Notes under the pieces: model-generated
The model's database searches: none
Seen by the model: the letters and a program-made list of their open reading frames with translations, nothing else
Told to the model about the DNA's origin: nothing
Shown: piece by piece, positions 8,014-15,564 of the stretch
How the letters are laid out: each line of letters starts with the position of its first letter
Numbering within the stretch: position 1 is the first letter of the stretch
NCBI RefSeq assembly: GCF_029835735.1
Contig: NZ_JAOEAL010000001.1
Coordinates: 4,030,001-4,094,000, forward strand
Reading direction: 5' to 3'
DNA: 64,000 bases
DNA from: Shewanella sp. GD04112
GTDB lineage: Bacteria > Pseudomonadota > Gammaproteobacteria > Enterobacterales > Shewanellaceae
Position numbers and translations under genes: made by a program

Positions 8014-8901
8014 ATGAATATTCCAATCAAGACCTTGCAATGTTTTCTGATCCTCGTCGAAACGGAAAACTTCACTCGAGCCGCGGAAAAATGCTTTATC
8101 ACCCAGCCGACGCTCAGCAAGATCATCCAAAGGCTCGAAGAGAGCTTAGGAGAGACGCTGCTGATACGTAACAATCAAAAGGTTGAGCTGACCCAAGCGG
8201 GACAACTGTTTGAGCACAGCGCGCGGGAAATTCTCGGGCAATGGCATAGATTGCAGGAGGACATGAGCAACTTAAGCGGACTAAAGACGGGACGATTAAG
8301 ATTAGGCGTCTGCCCTATGATGAGCAGTTTAATTATCGGGCTGCTTACCAGTTACCGGAAACGCTATCCCGGCGTTGAACTACAAATGTATGAATACGGC
8401 GGGTTTGGTTGTGAACAAGCGCTGCTGAATAACAGCTTAGACATCGCCTTTACTGCGCTGCCAACCACCCATGAGACCGAGCTGGTTAACCAACCTTTGA
8501 CCAAATATCCCCTACTCGCTTGTTTGCCCGATGGGCATCCACTTACCGCTAAATCACACCTCAGCTGGCAGGATTTTGAGCCCTATCCCTTTATTCTCTA
8601 CAACGAAGATTTTTCCTTGGCTAAGCTAATCAATCGCCTGAGTCGTAAGGCGGGAGTGCAACTCAATATCGCGTTTCGAAGTGGTCAATGGGACTTTCTC
8701 GCCGCCATGGTCGAGGCCGATATGGGACTGGCCATTTTACCCGAACCTATTTGCCAAAAACTCAGTACCAGCAAGTTAGTGTTTAGACCTATGCAACCGG
8801 CGATGACCTGGGATTTAGCCCTTATCTGGCGACAAAATCTGCCTTTAACTCCTGCGGCCAATGCGTTACTGGAATTGAGTAAACAGAAAGCACTGCGTTA
8901 A
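8014..8901 (+). CDS. LysR-family transcriptional regulator
   Basis: This 295-residue regulator has the LysR layout: a winged helix-turn-helix in the first ~65 residues (FTRAAEKCFITQPTLSKIIQRLEESLGETLL), a linker helix, and a C-terminal effector domain. The effector-domain segment around MMSSLIIGLLTSYRKRYPGVELQMYE places it near the CbbR/CynR/HdfR type, but the ligand cannot be read. It is divergent from the 50-residue ORF, with about 95 bp between them. Its place after nap does not show control of nap, because the nap operon has its own terminator and sites. Confidence 0.9.
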   Translation: MNIPIKTLQCFLILVETENFTRAAEKCFITQPTLSKIIQRLEESLGETLLIRNNQKVELTQAGQLFEHSAREILGQWHRLQEDMSNLSGLKTGRLRLGVCPMMSSLIIGLLTSYRKRYPGVELQMYEYGGFGCEQALLNNSLDIAFTALPTTHETELVNQPLTKYPLLACLPDGHPLTAKSHLSWQDFEPYPFILYNEDFSLAKLINRLSRKAGVQLNIAFRSGQWDFLAAMVEADMGLAILPEPICQKLSTSKLVFRPMQPAMTWDLALIWRQNLPLTPAANALLELSKQKALR

Positions 8902-8972
8902 ATAACCCCTTCAAGGCTTGGACTTGGACTAAGCCTTAGGCTTCACTATGTTTATTCTTAAATTTCACCCAT

Positions 8973-9007
8973 AAAAAAACCGCTGCTAGTCTAGGCTTAG
9001 CAGCGGT
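8973..9007 (-). terminator. Terminator after the second EF-G gene
   Basis: The stem ACCGCTGCTA / TAGCAGCGGT around a 9-base loop is followed on the minus strand by a run of T (A run at 8973-8979). It sits 35 bp beyond the EF-G stop and may also stop the converging LysR transcript. Confidence 0.85.
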
Positions 9008-9041
9008 CTTTATTTGAGAAGTTAACTTAGAAGGTTAAGAA

Positions 9042-11135
9042 TTACTTCTTAGCTTCAGCAGCTTTACGCTCTTTAACTTGCTCAACAACTTTGTCCGCAA
9101 CGCTGTTTGGACATGGGCTGTAGTGTGAGAACTCCATAGAGAACTGACCACGGCCAGAAGTCATTGTACGCAGAGTACCGATGTAACCGAACATTTCTGA
9201 TAACGGAACGTCAGCCTTAACGCGAACACCAGTTACACCAGCAACTTGGTCTTTGATCATGCCTCGACGACGGTTTAAGTCACCGATTACGTCACCCACG
9301 TTGTCTTCTGGGCTGAACACGTCAACTTTCATGATTGGCTCAAGCAGTTGTGGTTTAGCTTTAGCAATAGACTGACGGAATGCCGCTTTAGCAGCGATTT
9401 CGAACGCGATTGCTGAAGAGTCAACTGCGTGGTAAGCACCGTCAGTCAGTTCGAACTCAACGTCTAACACTGGGAAGCCAGCGATAGTACCAGTGTTCAT
9501 CATGCTCGCGAAGCCTTTCTCAACTGCTGGCCAGTATTCCTTAGGAACGTTACCACCAACAACTGAAGACTTGAACACGAAGCCAGAGTTTGGCTCACCT
9601 GGGCGGATGATGTATTCGATCTTACCGAATTGACCAGAACCACCAGATTGTTTCTTGTGGGTGTATTGGTCTTCAACCATTTGAGTAATGGTTTCACGGT
9701 ATGCTACTTGTGGTTCACCCACGATCAGCTCAACACCGTAAGTACGCTTCAGGATGTCCACTTTAATGTCTAAGTGCAGTTCACCCATACCTTTAAGGAT
9801 GGTTTCACCTGAATCTTCGTCAGTTTCTACGCGGAATGATGGATCTTCAGCGATCATCTTACCGATAGCGATAGCCATCTTCTCGCTGCCGCCTTTATCT
9901 TTTGGCGCTACTGCGATAGAGATAACTGGCTCTGGGAACACCATGGCTTCCAGAGTACATGGGTGCTTAACATCACACAGAGTGTGACCAGTTTGTACGT
10001 TCTTCATACCCACGATAGCGATAATGTCACCAGCTTCAGCTGCTTCAATTTCGATACGATCGTTTGCAAGCATTTCGCACATACGGCCGATACGCTCAGT
10101 CTTACCAGTTGCACTGTTAAGAATGGTGTCACCTTTCTTCAGACGACCAGAGTAAATACGTACGAAGGTCAGGGCGCCGAAACGGTCGTCCATGATCTTG
10201 AACGCTAATGCTTTTAAAGACTCGTCAGCAGAAACGATTGCGTATTCGCCAGTTTCGTTGCCTTCTTCGTCAGTTAAAGGTTGTGGATCAACTTCGTTTG
10301 GTGCTGGCAGGTAGTCAACAACCGCGTCTAAAACCAGTTGCATACCTTTGTTCTTAAACGCTGAACCACAGAATGTTGGGAAGAATGCCATAGTACGAGT
10401 ACCCTTACGGATACAACGCTTCAGGTCTTCAATAGATGGCTCTTCGCCTTCCATGTAAGCTTCCAGCAGATCGTCATCTTGCTCAACAGCCGTTTCGATT
10501 AGCTGTTCACGGTATTCTTCAACTAAGTCAACCATGTCAGCAGGGATCTCTTGGATAGAGTAGTTTTCTGGTAAACCAGTTTCATCCCACACGTAAGCTT
10601 GGCGAGTTAACAGGTCAACAACACCTTTAAACTCATCTTCAATACCGATTGGCAGAACCATAACCAATGGTGTAGCAGCTAAAACGTCTTTAGTCTGCTT
10701 CACAACGCGTAAAAAGTCAGCACCCATACGGTCTAACTTGTTTACGAAGATGATACGAGCAACTTCAGATTCGTTAGCATAGCGCCAGTTAGTTTCTGAT
10801 TGCGGCTCAACACCACCAGAACCACAGAATACAGCGATACCGCCGTCAAGAACCTTCAGAGAACGGTAAACTTCAACTGTGAAGTCAACGTGCCCAGGGG
10901 TATCAATAACGTTGAAACGGTGATCTTTCCAGAAACAGCTTACTGCTGCTGATTGAATAGTAATACCGCGCTCAGCTTCCTGAACCATGAAATCTGTTGT
11001 AGATTCACCGTCGTGGGTTTCACCAGCTTTGTGAATTCTACCAGTTAGCTTAAGAATACGCTCGGTGGTCGTGGTTTTACCCGCGTCAACGTGAGCGAAG
11101 ATACCAATGTTTCTGTATTTGGATAATTCGGTCAT
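9042..11135 (-). CDS. fusA: Translation elongation factor G, second copy (EF-G2)
   Basis: This is a GTPase of EF-G type, 697 residues, cytoplasmic, acting on the ribosome in translocation or ribosome recycling. G motifs are visible: AHVDAGKT (P-loop), RGITIQSA (switch I), DTPGH and NKLD. All EF-G domains through the C-terminal RGMIKD and TSGRGQFSMEF segments are present. It stands alone, not in the str operon (rpsL-rpsG-fusA-tufA), so it is the extra EF-G that Shewanella and Vibrio carry. Codon use looks adapted to high expression. It may have a specialised role, but the sequence alone does not show which. Confidence 0.95.
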   Translation of the reverse strand: MTELSKYRNIGIFAHVDAGKTTTTERILKLTGRIHKAGETHDGESTTDFMVQEAERGITIQSAAVSCFWKDHRFNVIDTPGHVDFTVEVYRSLKVLDGGIAVFCGSGGVEPQSETNWRYANESEVARIIFVNKLDRMGADFLRVVKQTKDVLAATPLVMVLPIGIEDEFKGVVDLLTRQAYVWDETGLPENYSIQEIPADMVDLVEEYREQLIETAVEQDDDLLEAYMEGEEPSIEDLKRCIRKGTRTMAFFPTFCGSAFKNKGMQLVLDAVVDYLPAPNEVDPQPLTDEEGNETGEYAIVSADESLKALAFKIMDDRFGALTFVRIYSGRLKKGDTILNSATGKTERIGRMCEMLANDRIEIEAAEAGDIIAIVGMKNVQTGHTLCDVKHPCTLEAMVFPEPVISIAVAPKDKGGSEKMAIAIGKMIAEDPSFRVETDEDSGETILKGMGELHLDIKVDILKRTYGVELIVGEPQVAYRETITQMVEDQYTHKKQSGGSGQFGKIEYIIRPGEPNSGFVFKSSVVGGNVPKEYWPAVEKGFASMMNTGTIAGFPVLDVEFELTDGAYHAVDSSAIAFEIAAKAAFRQSIAKAKPQLLEPIMKVDVFSPEDNVGDVIGDLNRRRGMIKDQVAGVTGVRVKADVPLSEMFGYIGTLRTMTSGRGQFSMEFSHYSPCPNSVADKVVEQVKERKAAEAKK

Positions 11136-11584
11136 GATTCAACTTTAATGATTAGTTTAAGAAGTAGACGGAGTATGCGACAAACCACCGACACACCGCA
11201 CATCAGATTATTTTAGGCGCATATTGTAAATTGGAACCCCGCTCTTCGCAAATGGCTCTTGCAATTTTTCACGATAAAGTCGCGGAAAAAATTAAAAAAA
11301 AATAAGAAAAATATGTGAAAACAATTAAATAAAAATTTTTAGCTCATTTATCAATCAATTACTAAAAACCTTAAAAATAAGCGTGGTTTTGCTGATATTG
11401 ATGTTTTTCCATGCTTTAACGGTTCATTAATCGCAAAAATCCAGCCCTCAGACGATGCGCCTATGGGCAATATTCCCGTTAAAATCGGTTCGATGACGCA
11501 GGTTTTCTAGGATAAATAGCCGATTTCTGAATAAAATCCGCTATGTACTGAGGAATACAGTCTATTCACCACGCTCGGCACGCA
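11136..11584. other. Intergenic region upstream of EF-G2
   Basis: About 450 bp with a very AT-rich centre (roughly 11280-11400). It should hold the promoter of the minus-strand EF-G2 gene, but no clear -35/-10 pair stands out. No convincing gene was found. A 15-codon frame near 11463 has no ribosome site and was not called. A small CGCAC-N5-GTGCG repeat overlaps the stop of the diguanylate cyclase at 11581-11595. Confidence 0.5.
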
Positions 11585-13036
11585 CTAGAGGTGCGTCTCA
11601 TCCACACAAATTTGGTCCCGTCCCAACGCTTTAGCCTGATATAGCGCCTTATCTGCCCGTTCAAAACATGACTGCATGGGCTCATTGACCGCAAGTTTGG
11701 CAATCCCAAAACTACAGGTGAGCCGCACATCACCACTGAAATGATAATCTTTGATGGCGTGAGCTATCCGCTGACACAATGATTTAACGGCATCAAGCGA
11801 TGTTTGATGGCAGAGGATCACAAACTCTTCCCCGCCCCAGCGCGCCACCACATCGCTTTCGCGCACGCAGTGCTGCAACACCGAAGACAACTCCATTAAA
11901 ATTTTATCCCCAATCGCATGGCCTAAGGTGTCATTGATCTCTTTAAAAAAATCGATATCTAACATCACCAGACAAATAGCGCCATCTATGGAGACAGCGG
12001 CGCGATGTTCGTGAACAAACTGGCGGTTAAAGTAATGCCGATTGTAGAGTTTAGTGAGTGGGTCATGGGTGGATAAAAATTCAAGCTCGGCATTACTTTG
12101 CTCTAATTGCAAACGTAAAACCTCAAGTTGCTGGTTTTTATCGGTTAAACGTCGATTGTAACGGCTGATAACATAAGTGCGAGTCGCGAGTAAAAATATC
12201 ACCAACAGAGTGCCAGCAATGACCTGATAGATAAGCAGATAGTTAGTTTCATCGATAATGGTGATATTGTTCCACTTCTGATAAATCCGGATCCGCTCCA
12301 GTTCGTCCACATTATCCAATACCTGATTGATGATCGGCAGCAACGCCTCATGCCCCAAGCTCACTCCGACCCGCAGTTCATCCTCAGGGCCGCCCCAGCC
12401 GGCAATTTTAAGATGATTAAAGCCCGTCTGCTGAATATAGGCATTGACCGAAAACATCGAGCCGACAAAGAGATCAACTTTTTTCTCAAGCACGGCCTCA
12501 AGCCCCGCAGGCTCGCTCGCCACTTTAATGGTGTGAACATTGGGATAGTAATGCTGAATATACTCGGCAAGACGATAGCCATCGGGCACTGCCAAGGTGC
12601 GTGAACCGATGTTTTCAAAGCCCTGTAAAAAGGGTTGCTCCTTGAGCGACACTAAAACATTGGGGGAGCGAAAATACACATGGCTGAAATGTAAAAACTG
12701 CTCTCGAGTCGCCGTCTTATTGAGTAACGGGGTTAAATCGCAGCGCCCCGTTTGCAGAAAATGCAAGGTTTGTGTCCAAGATGTCGTGGGAACCAAGCTG
12801 AACTTTAACGACGAGTGGGCTTCGATATATCGAATATAATCCGACGAAATCCCCACGTGCTGGCCATCACGAATCGCTTCGTAGGGCAACCAATCGGGGT
12901 CGACGCAATAACGCACCAACTGGGTAGCATGGTTAGCCTCTTCAGCAGCATTGAGGTAAGTTGAGGCCAAACGCTCGGCATTCCCAGATAATGGAGAGCA
13001 TAAACAAAGGAGTAAAACCCAGTATCTGCAACCCAT
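11585..13036 (-). CDS. Diguanylate cyclase with periplasmic solute-binding sensor domain
   Basis: This is a membrane c-di-GMP synthase of 483 residues. A signal peptide (first ~20 residues) leads a periplasmic family-3 solute-binding domain (~40-260: RYCVDPDWLPYE, then GRCDLTPLLNKT). A membrane helix follows at ~265-287, then a coiled linker and a GGDEF domain. The active site reads GGEEF. An RxxD inhibitory site (RESD) lies five residues upstream, so the enzyme is likely active and product-inhibited. The sensor domain probably binds an amino acid or similar small molecule; the ligand is unknown. It is monocistronic, with a promoter candidate at 13084-13111. Confidence 0.92.
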   Translation of the reverse strand: MGCRYWVLLLCLCSPLSGNAERLASTYLNAAEEANHATQLVRYCVDPDWLPYEAIRDGQHVGISSDYIRYIEAHSSLKFSLVPTTSWTQTLHFLQTGRCDLTPLLNKTATREQFLHFSHVYFRSPNVLVSLKEQPFLQGFENIGSRTLAVPDGYRLAEYIQHYYPNVHTIKVASEPAGLEAVLEKKVDLFVGSMFSVNAYIQQTGFNHLKIAGWGGPEDELRVGVSLGHEALLPIINQVLDNVDELERIRIYQKWNNITIIDETNYLLIYQVIAGTLLVIFLLATRTYVISRYNRRLTDKNQQLEVLRLQLEQSNAELEFLSTHDPLTKLYNRHYFNRQFVHEHRAAVSIDGAICLVMLDIDFFKEINDTLGHAIGDKILMELSSVLQHCVRESDVVARWGGEEFVILCHQTSLDAVKSLCQRIAHAIKDYHFSGDVRLTCSFGIAKLAVNEPMQSCFERADKALYQAKALGRDQICVDETHL

Positions 13037-13083
13037 GGCACCTCTCGATTCGACCCGCTATCAATCAGACAAAGTCAAAAAAG

Positions 13084-13111
13084 TGTATACGCGATATTAA
13101 GATAATACCAA
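13084..13111 (-). promoter_or_regulatory. Candidate sigma-70 promoter of the diguanylate cyclase
   Basis: On the minus strand TTGGTA (13106-13111) and TATACA (13084-13089) are separated by 16 bp, about 48 bp upstream of the start codon. The fit is good but untested. Confidence 0.45.
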
Positions 13112-13170
13112 TAAGCCCTAATTTGAGTATGGAAATAGCCTAAGGGTTTGTCTATGCAACATTCATTAGG

Positions 13171-13200
13171 ATAAAAAAATACCCGCCAATTGGCGGGTAT
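13171..13200 (-). terminator. Terminator, probably that of the carboxylase fusion gene, displaced by IS66
   Basis: A perfect 22-bp palindrome at 13179-13200 (ACCCGCCAATTGGCGGGT core) is followed on the minus strand by seven T. Upstream on that strand lies the IS66 element and then the carboxylase gene stop at 15565. With the element and one target copy removed, the hairpin would sit about 20 bp after that stop, so it most likely belonged to the carboxylase gene. Confidence 0.8.
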
Positions 13201-13203
13201 TAC

Positions 13204-13211
13204 GTTTAAGC
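13204..13211. repeat. Target-site duplication, left copy (GTTTAAGC)
   Basis: The 8-bp sequence GTTTAAGC abuts the left end of the insertion sequence and is repeated exactly at 15542-15549. Eight bp is the usual duplication of IS66-family elements. Confidence 0.92.
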
Positions 13212-13238
13212 GTAAGCGGTTAATGAACCAGTGAAGCC

Positions 13239-14741
13239 CTACTCAATTCCACTGAGATCAACATTCCATGGCATCAGATCCGACATATCATCGGCGATTG
13301 AACGCTTTGGCAACTCCGTGAACAGGTGCCGGAAGTAATAATAGGGGTTGATGTCATTCGCCCGACACGTCATGACCAAGCTATACAGATTGGCACTGGC
13401 TTTCGCACCACCGACTGACGTTGAGAACATCCAGTTTTTTCGCCCCGTCGTGAACGGCCGGATATCCCGCTCTGTCACATTGTTGTCGATGCTGATATGT
13501 CCATCTTCCAGGTAGGTCAGCAGCTTAGGCCACTGATTCTTGGTGTAGGTGATGGCCTGGCCTAATGCTCCTTTGGGCAGCACATTCAGGCTATCGAGCC
13601 ACGCTTTGAAGTCATTCAATATGGGGAGGCTTTCTTGCATCCTCAGCTGTTGGCGGGCTTCGGCCGACAGCGTTTTGGCTCGCTTTTCTATCCCATACAG
13701 TTTGGCGATAAAGGCCAGGGCCTTTTCGGGTTTCCCTGCCTTTTTCGAAGGGGATGCCTTTTGAGCATCGGTGAACTTGCGGCGCACATGCGCCATGCAC
13801 GCGGCTTGAGTGACACCGTCTACCGTGTCATACGCACTGTAACCATCTGACAACAGATAACCATGGTAATCACCAAGGAATTCGCGCACACAAGCGCCTG
13901 CTCGGCTGGGGTGATAGTCGTAGATGACGACGGGATTGGGGGTGAACTCGCCGCTGCGATAAACCCACATATAGGATTTGGACTGGGCCTGTCTGTCTTC
14001 TTCTCTGAGCACTTGCACCGTGGTTTCATCGGCGCAGATGAGGGATTCTTTTAGGAGCTGCGCTTTCATTGCATCGATAATGACCTGCACTTTACTGCCA
14101 AGCTGCACACACCAGTTGGCCAAGGTGGCGCGACTAATATCTATACCCGAGCGGTTCAGGATATCTACCTGACGGTAGAGCGGCAGTGCATCGACGTATT
14201 TGGCGGTGACCACGGCGGCGAAGGCCTCGGCACTGCCAAGGCTTTTAGGGAGCATACTCGCCGGTTTTGGAGCTGTGACCACTTTGCTGGTTTCGGCTGT
14301 TTGCTCGCAGTGGCGACAAGCATATTTGGTGCGCTCATGGCGAATGACACTCACTCGCTGAGGTAGGATTTTCAGGGTTTCGCTGATTTCCTTACCGCAT
14401 TCATGTAAAGGCGCATCACAGCAGTCGCAATACGGCGCATTTAAGGTATGGGTTTGCACCTCGCGTTCAAGGTCAGCAGGCAGCGGTTTACGACCCGTTT
14501 TTCTGCGCTCTTTAGGTGAGGAAGGCAACGCGTTTTGCTGTTCAGCTTCGTTGAACGTTCCTTTGGCGACTTTTTCGCTTTGGGCAGCGAAGCGTTTGGA
14601 TTTGCTGAGGTTGAGCTGCTCAACGAGCAATTGCACCTGCGTTTTGAGGGCGGCGACTTCCTCCTCTTTGGCCTGCAACAATGCATCCTTGGCAAGAAGC
14701 ATGGCCTTGAGTTGTTCTATATCATCGGGGTAGTCGGTCAC
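13239..14741 (-). CDS. tnpC: IS66 family transposase TnpC
   Basis: This is the main transposase of the element, 500 residues. It has an N-terminal leucine-zipper-like helix (~10-45), a zinc-binding section (YCDCCDAPLHEC, later YACRHCEQ), and a DDE catalytic core. Candidate acidic residues lie in CADETTVQVL, LLSDGYSAYD and DNNVTERDIRPF. A C-terminal IS66-specific tail follows. The start is GTG 14741, in frame with MTDYPDDIEQLKAM. It stops 27 bp inside the left end. About 86 bp separate it from tnpB. The frame is intact. Confidence 0.95.
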   Translation of the reverse strand: MTDYPDDIEQLKAMLLAKDALLQAKEEEVAALKTQVQLLVEQLNLSKSKRFAAQSEKVAKGTFNEAEQQNALPSSPKERRKTGRKPLPADLEREVQTHTLNAPYCDCCDAPLHECGKEISETLKILPQRVSVIRHERTKYACRHCEQTAETSKVVTAPKPASMLPKSLGSAEAFAAVVTAKYVDALPLYRQVDILNRSGIDISRATLANWCVQLGSKVQVIIDAMKAQLLKESLICADETTVQVLREEDRQAQSKSYMWVYRSGEFTPNPVVIYDYHPSRAGACVREFLGDYHGYLLSDGYSAYDTVDGVTQAACMAHVRRKFTDAQKASPSKKAGKPEKALAFIAKLYGIEKRAKTLSAEARQQLRMQESLPILNDFKAWLDSLNVLPKGALGQAITYTKNQWPKLLTYLEDGHISIDNNVTERDIRPFTTGRKNWMFSTSVGGAKASANLYSLVMTCRANDINPYYYFRHLFTELPKRSIADDMSDLMPWNVDLSGIE

Positions 14742-14827
14742 TGGGCATCATCTACAGCATTGTATGGTGCCCAGTGTGACGGTTAAAAAGGATCGTTCAA
14801 GTGCAAAATTACGATCAGTGTCTAGCA

Positions 14828-15172
14828 TCACACTTCTAGCCCATTTAAAGGCCGATGGGCTTTGTTGTTCTCGAGTGACAGCCCAGAGAGCAACCAGTGA
14901 AGTTGCGGTTTGCTAATGACAATCACGCCCTGGGAATTCGGGCGAGGCCATTTGAAGGTACCGTTCTCCAAACGGCGATAGTAAAGCCAAAACCCGTTGG
15001 TATCCCAAAACAAGATTTTGAGTTTATCGCGTCCGCGATTACAGAATATAAACCAGGCCTCGCTGAACGGGTCCATGTCGAGTTGTTCGGCGACAATGAG
15101 CGACAGACCATCGATAGACTTTCGCATGTCGGTGACACCGGAGACCAGAAAGACCTTGCCGGAGGGAGTCAT
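14828..15172 (-). CDS. tnpB: IS66 accessory protein TnpB
   Basis: This 114-residue IS66 ORF2 protein is needed for transposition of this family, though its exact role is unclear. It shows the family hallmarks VTDMRKSIDGL, FIFCNRGRDKLKILFWD and GFWLYYRRLENGTF. Its start overlaps the tnpA stop (ATGA), implying coupling. The start codon follows a GGAGGG-like ribosome site within tnpA. Confidence 0.95.
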   Translation of the reverse strand: MTPSGKVFLVSGVTDMRKSIDGLSLIVAEQLDMDPFSEAWFIFCNRGRDKLKILFWDTNGFWLYYRRLENGTFKWPRPNSQGVIVISKPQLHWLLSGLSLENNKAHRPLNGLEV

Positions 15173-15468
15173 TGCAAGGCATCCACCCAGTGTTTGATCT
15201 GAGCGGTACTCAGTGTTGTTGGTAATTCAGCGCGAATACCATTGGCAAAAGTAATGATCACCGACTCAGCCTTCGTCTCTTCATATTCATTGAAAATAAT
15301 AGGCTGAAGTGTTTGCGTTGCGTCAGGAGAACGCAATCGCTTAGACCAATAGTAGAAGGTTTGATAACTGATGCCGCTGTCTGCACAGAATTGCTTGATG
15401 GAAAGCGTGCTTTGTTTTTGTTGCTCAACAACTGTTGCCCAATGGGCGCGCTTTTGCTCTTGGTTCAT
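15169..15468 (-). CDS. tnpA: IS66 accessory protein TnpA
   Basis: The first gene of the element encodes 99 residues with a helix-turn-helix of the transposase-8/IS66 TnpA type (QSTLSIKQFCADSGISYQTFYYWSKRLRS). It probably binds DNA at the ends. The ribosome site GGAGG is 5 bases from ATG 15468, and the gene starts about 73 bp inside the right end. Its stop overlaps the tnpB start by 4 bp. Confidence 0.92.
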   Translation of the reverse strand: MNQEQKRAHWATVVEQQKQSTLSIKQFCADSGISYQTFYYWSKRLRSPDATQTLQPIIFNEYEETKAESVIITFANGIRAELPTTLSTAQIKHWVDALQ

Positions 15469-15541
15469 AGTGCCTCCGATGAAAAAGGCACTATGTCAAA
15501 GTATTGGTATTATTGGTATGTGGGGTTTATTAACCGCTTAC

Positions 15542-15549
15542 GTTTAAGC
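15542..15549. repeat. Target-site duplication, right copy (GTTTAAGC)
   Basis: This is an exact copy of 13204-13211, next to the right inverted repeat, and marks the insertion point of the IS66 element. Confidence 0.92.
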
Positions 15550-15564
15550 AGACTGCTTTACTGA

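Larger units (their letters stand above)
13212..15541 (-). mobile_element. Complete IS66-family insertion sequence (2330 bp)
   Basis: The ends are inverted repeats starting GTAAGCGGTTAAT: left 13212-13229 and right 15524-15541 match at 17 of 18 bases. The GTAA start is typical of IS66. Inside are tnpA, tnpB and tnpC in normal order on the minus strand, all intact. Perfect 8-bp direct repeats GTTTAAGC flank it. The lack of decay in ends, genes and duplication points to a recent insertion that may still be mobile. It landed 16 bp past the stop of the carboxylase fusion gene without breaking a reading frame. Confidence 0.95.

Noticed and set aside
11463..11510. Short frame MGNIPVKIGSMTQVF
   Set aside because: It has 15 codons, no Shine-Dalgarno and no similarity I can support.
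13212..15541. The IS66 element as a carrier of the nearby beta-lactamase gene
   Set aside because: The element lies about 6 kb away with its own target duplication around it alone, and no second copy flanks the resistance gene in this window.
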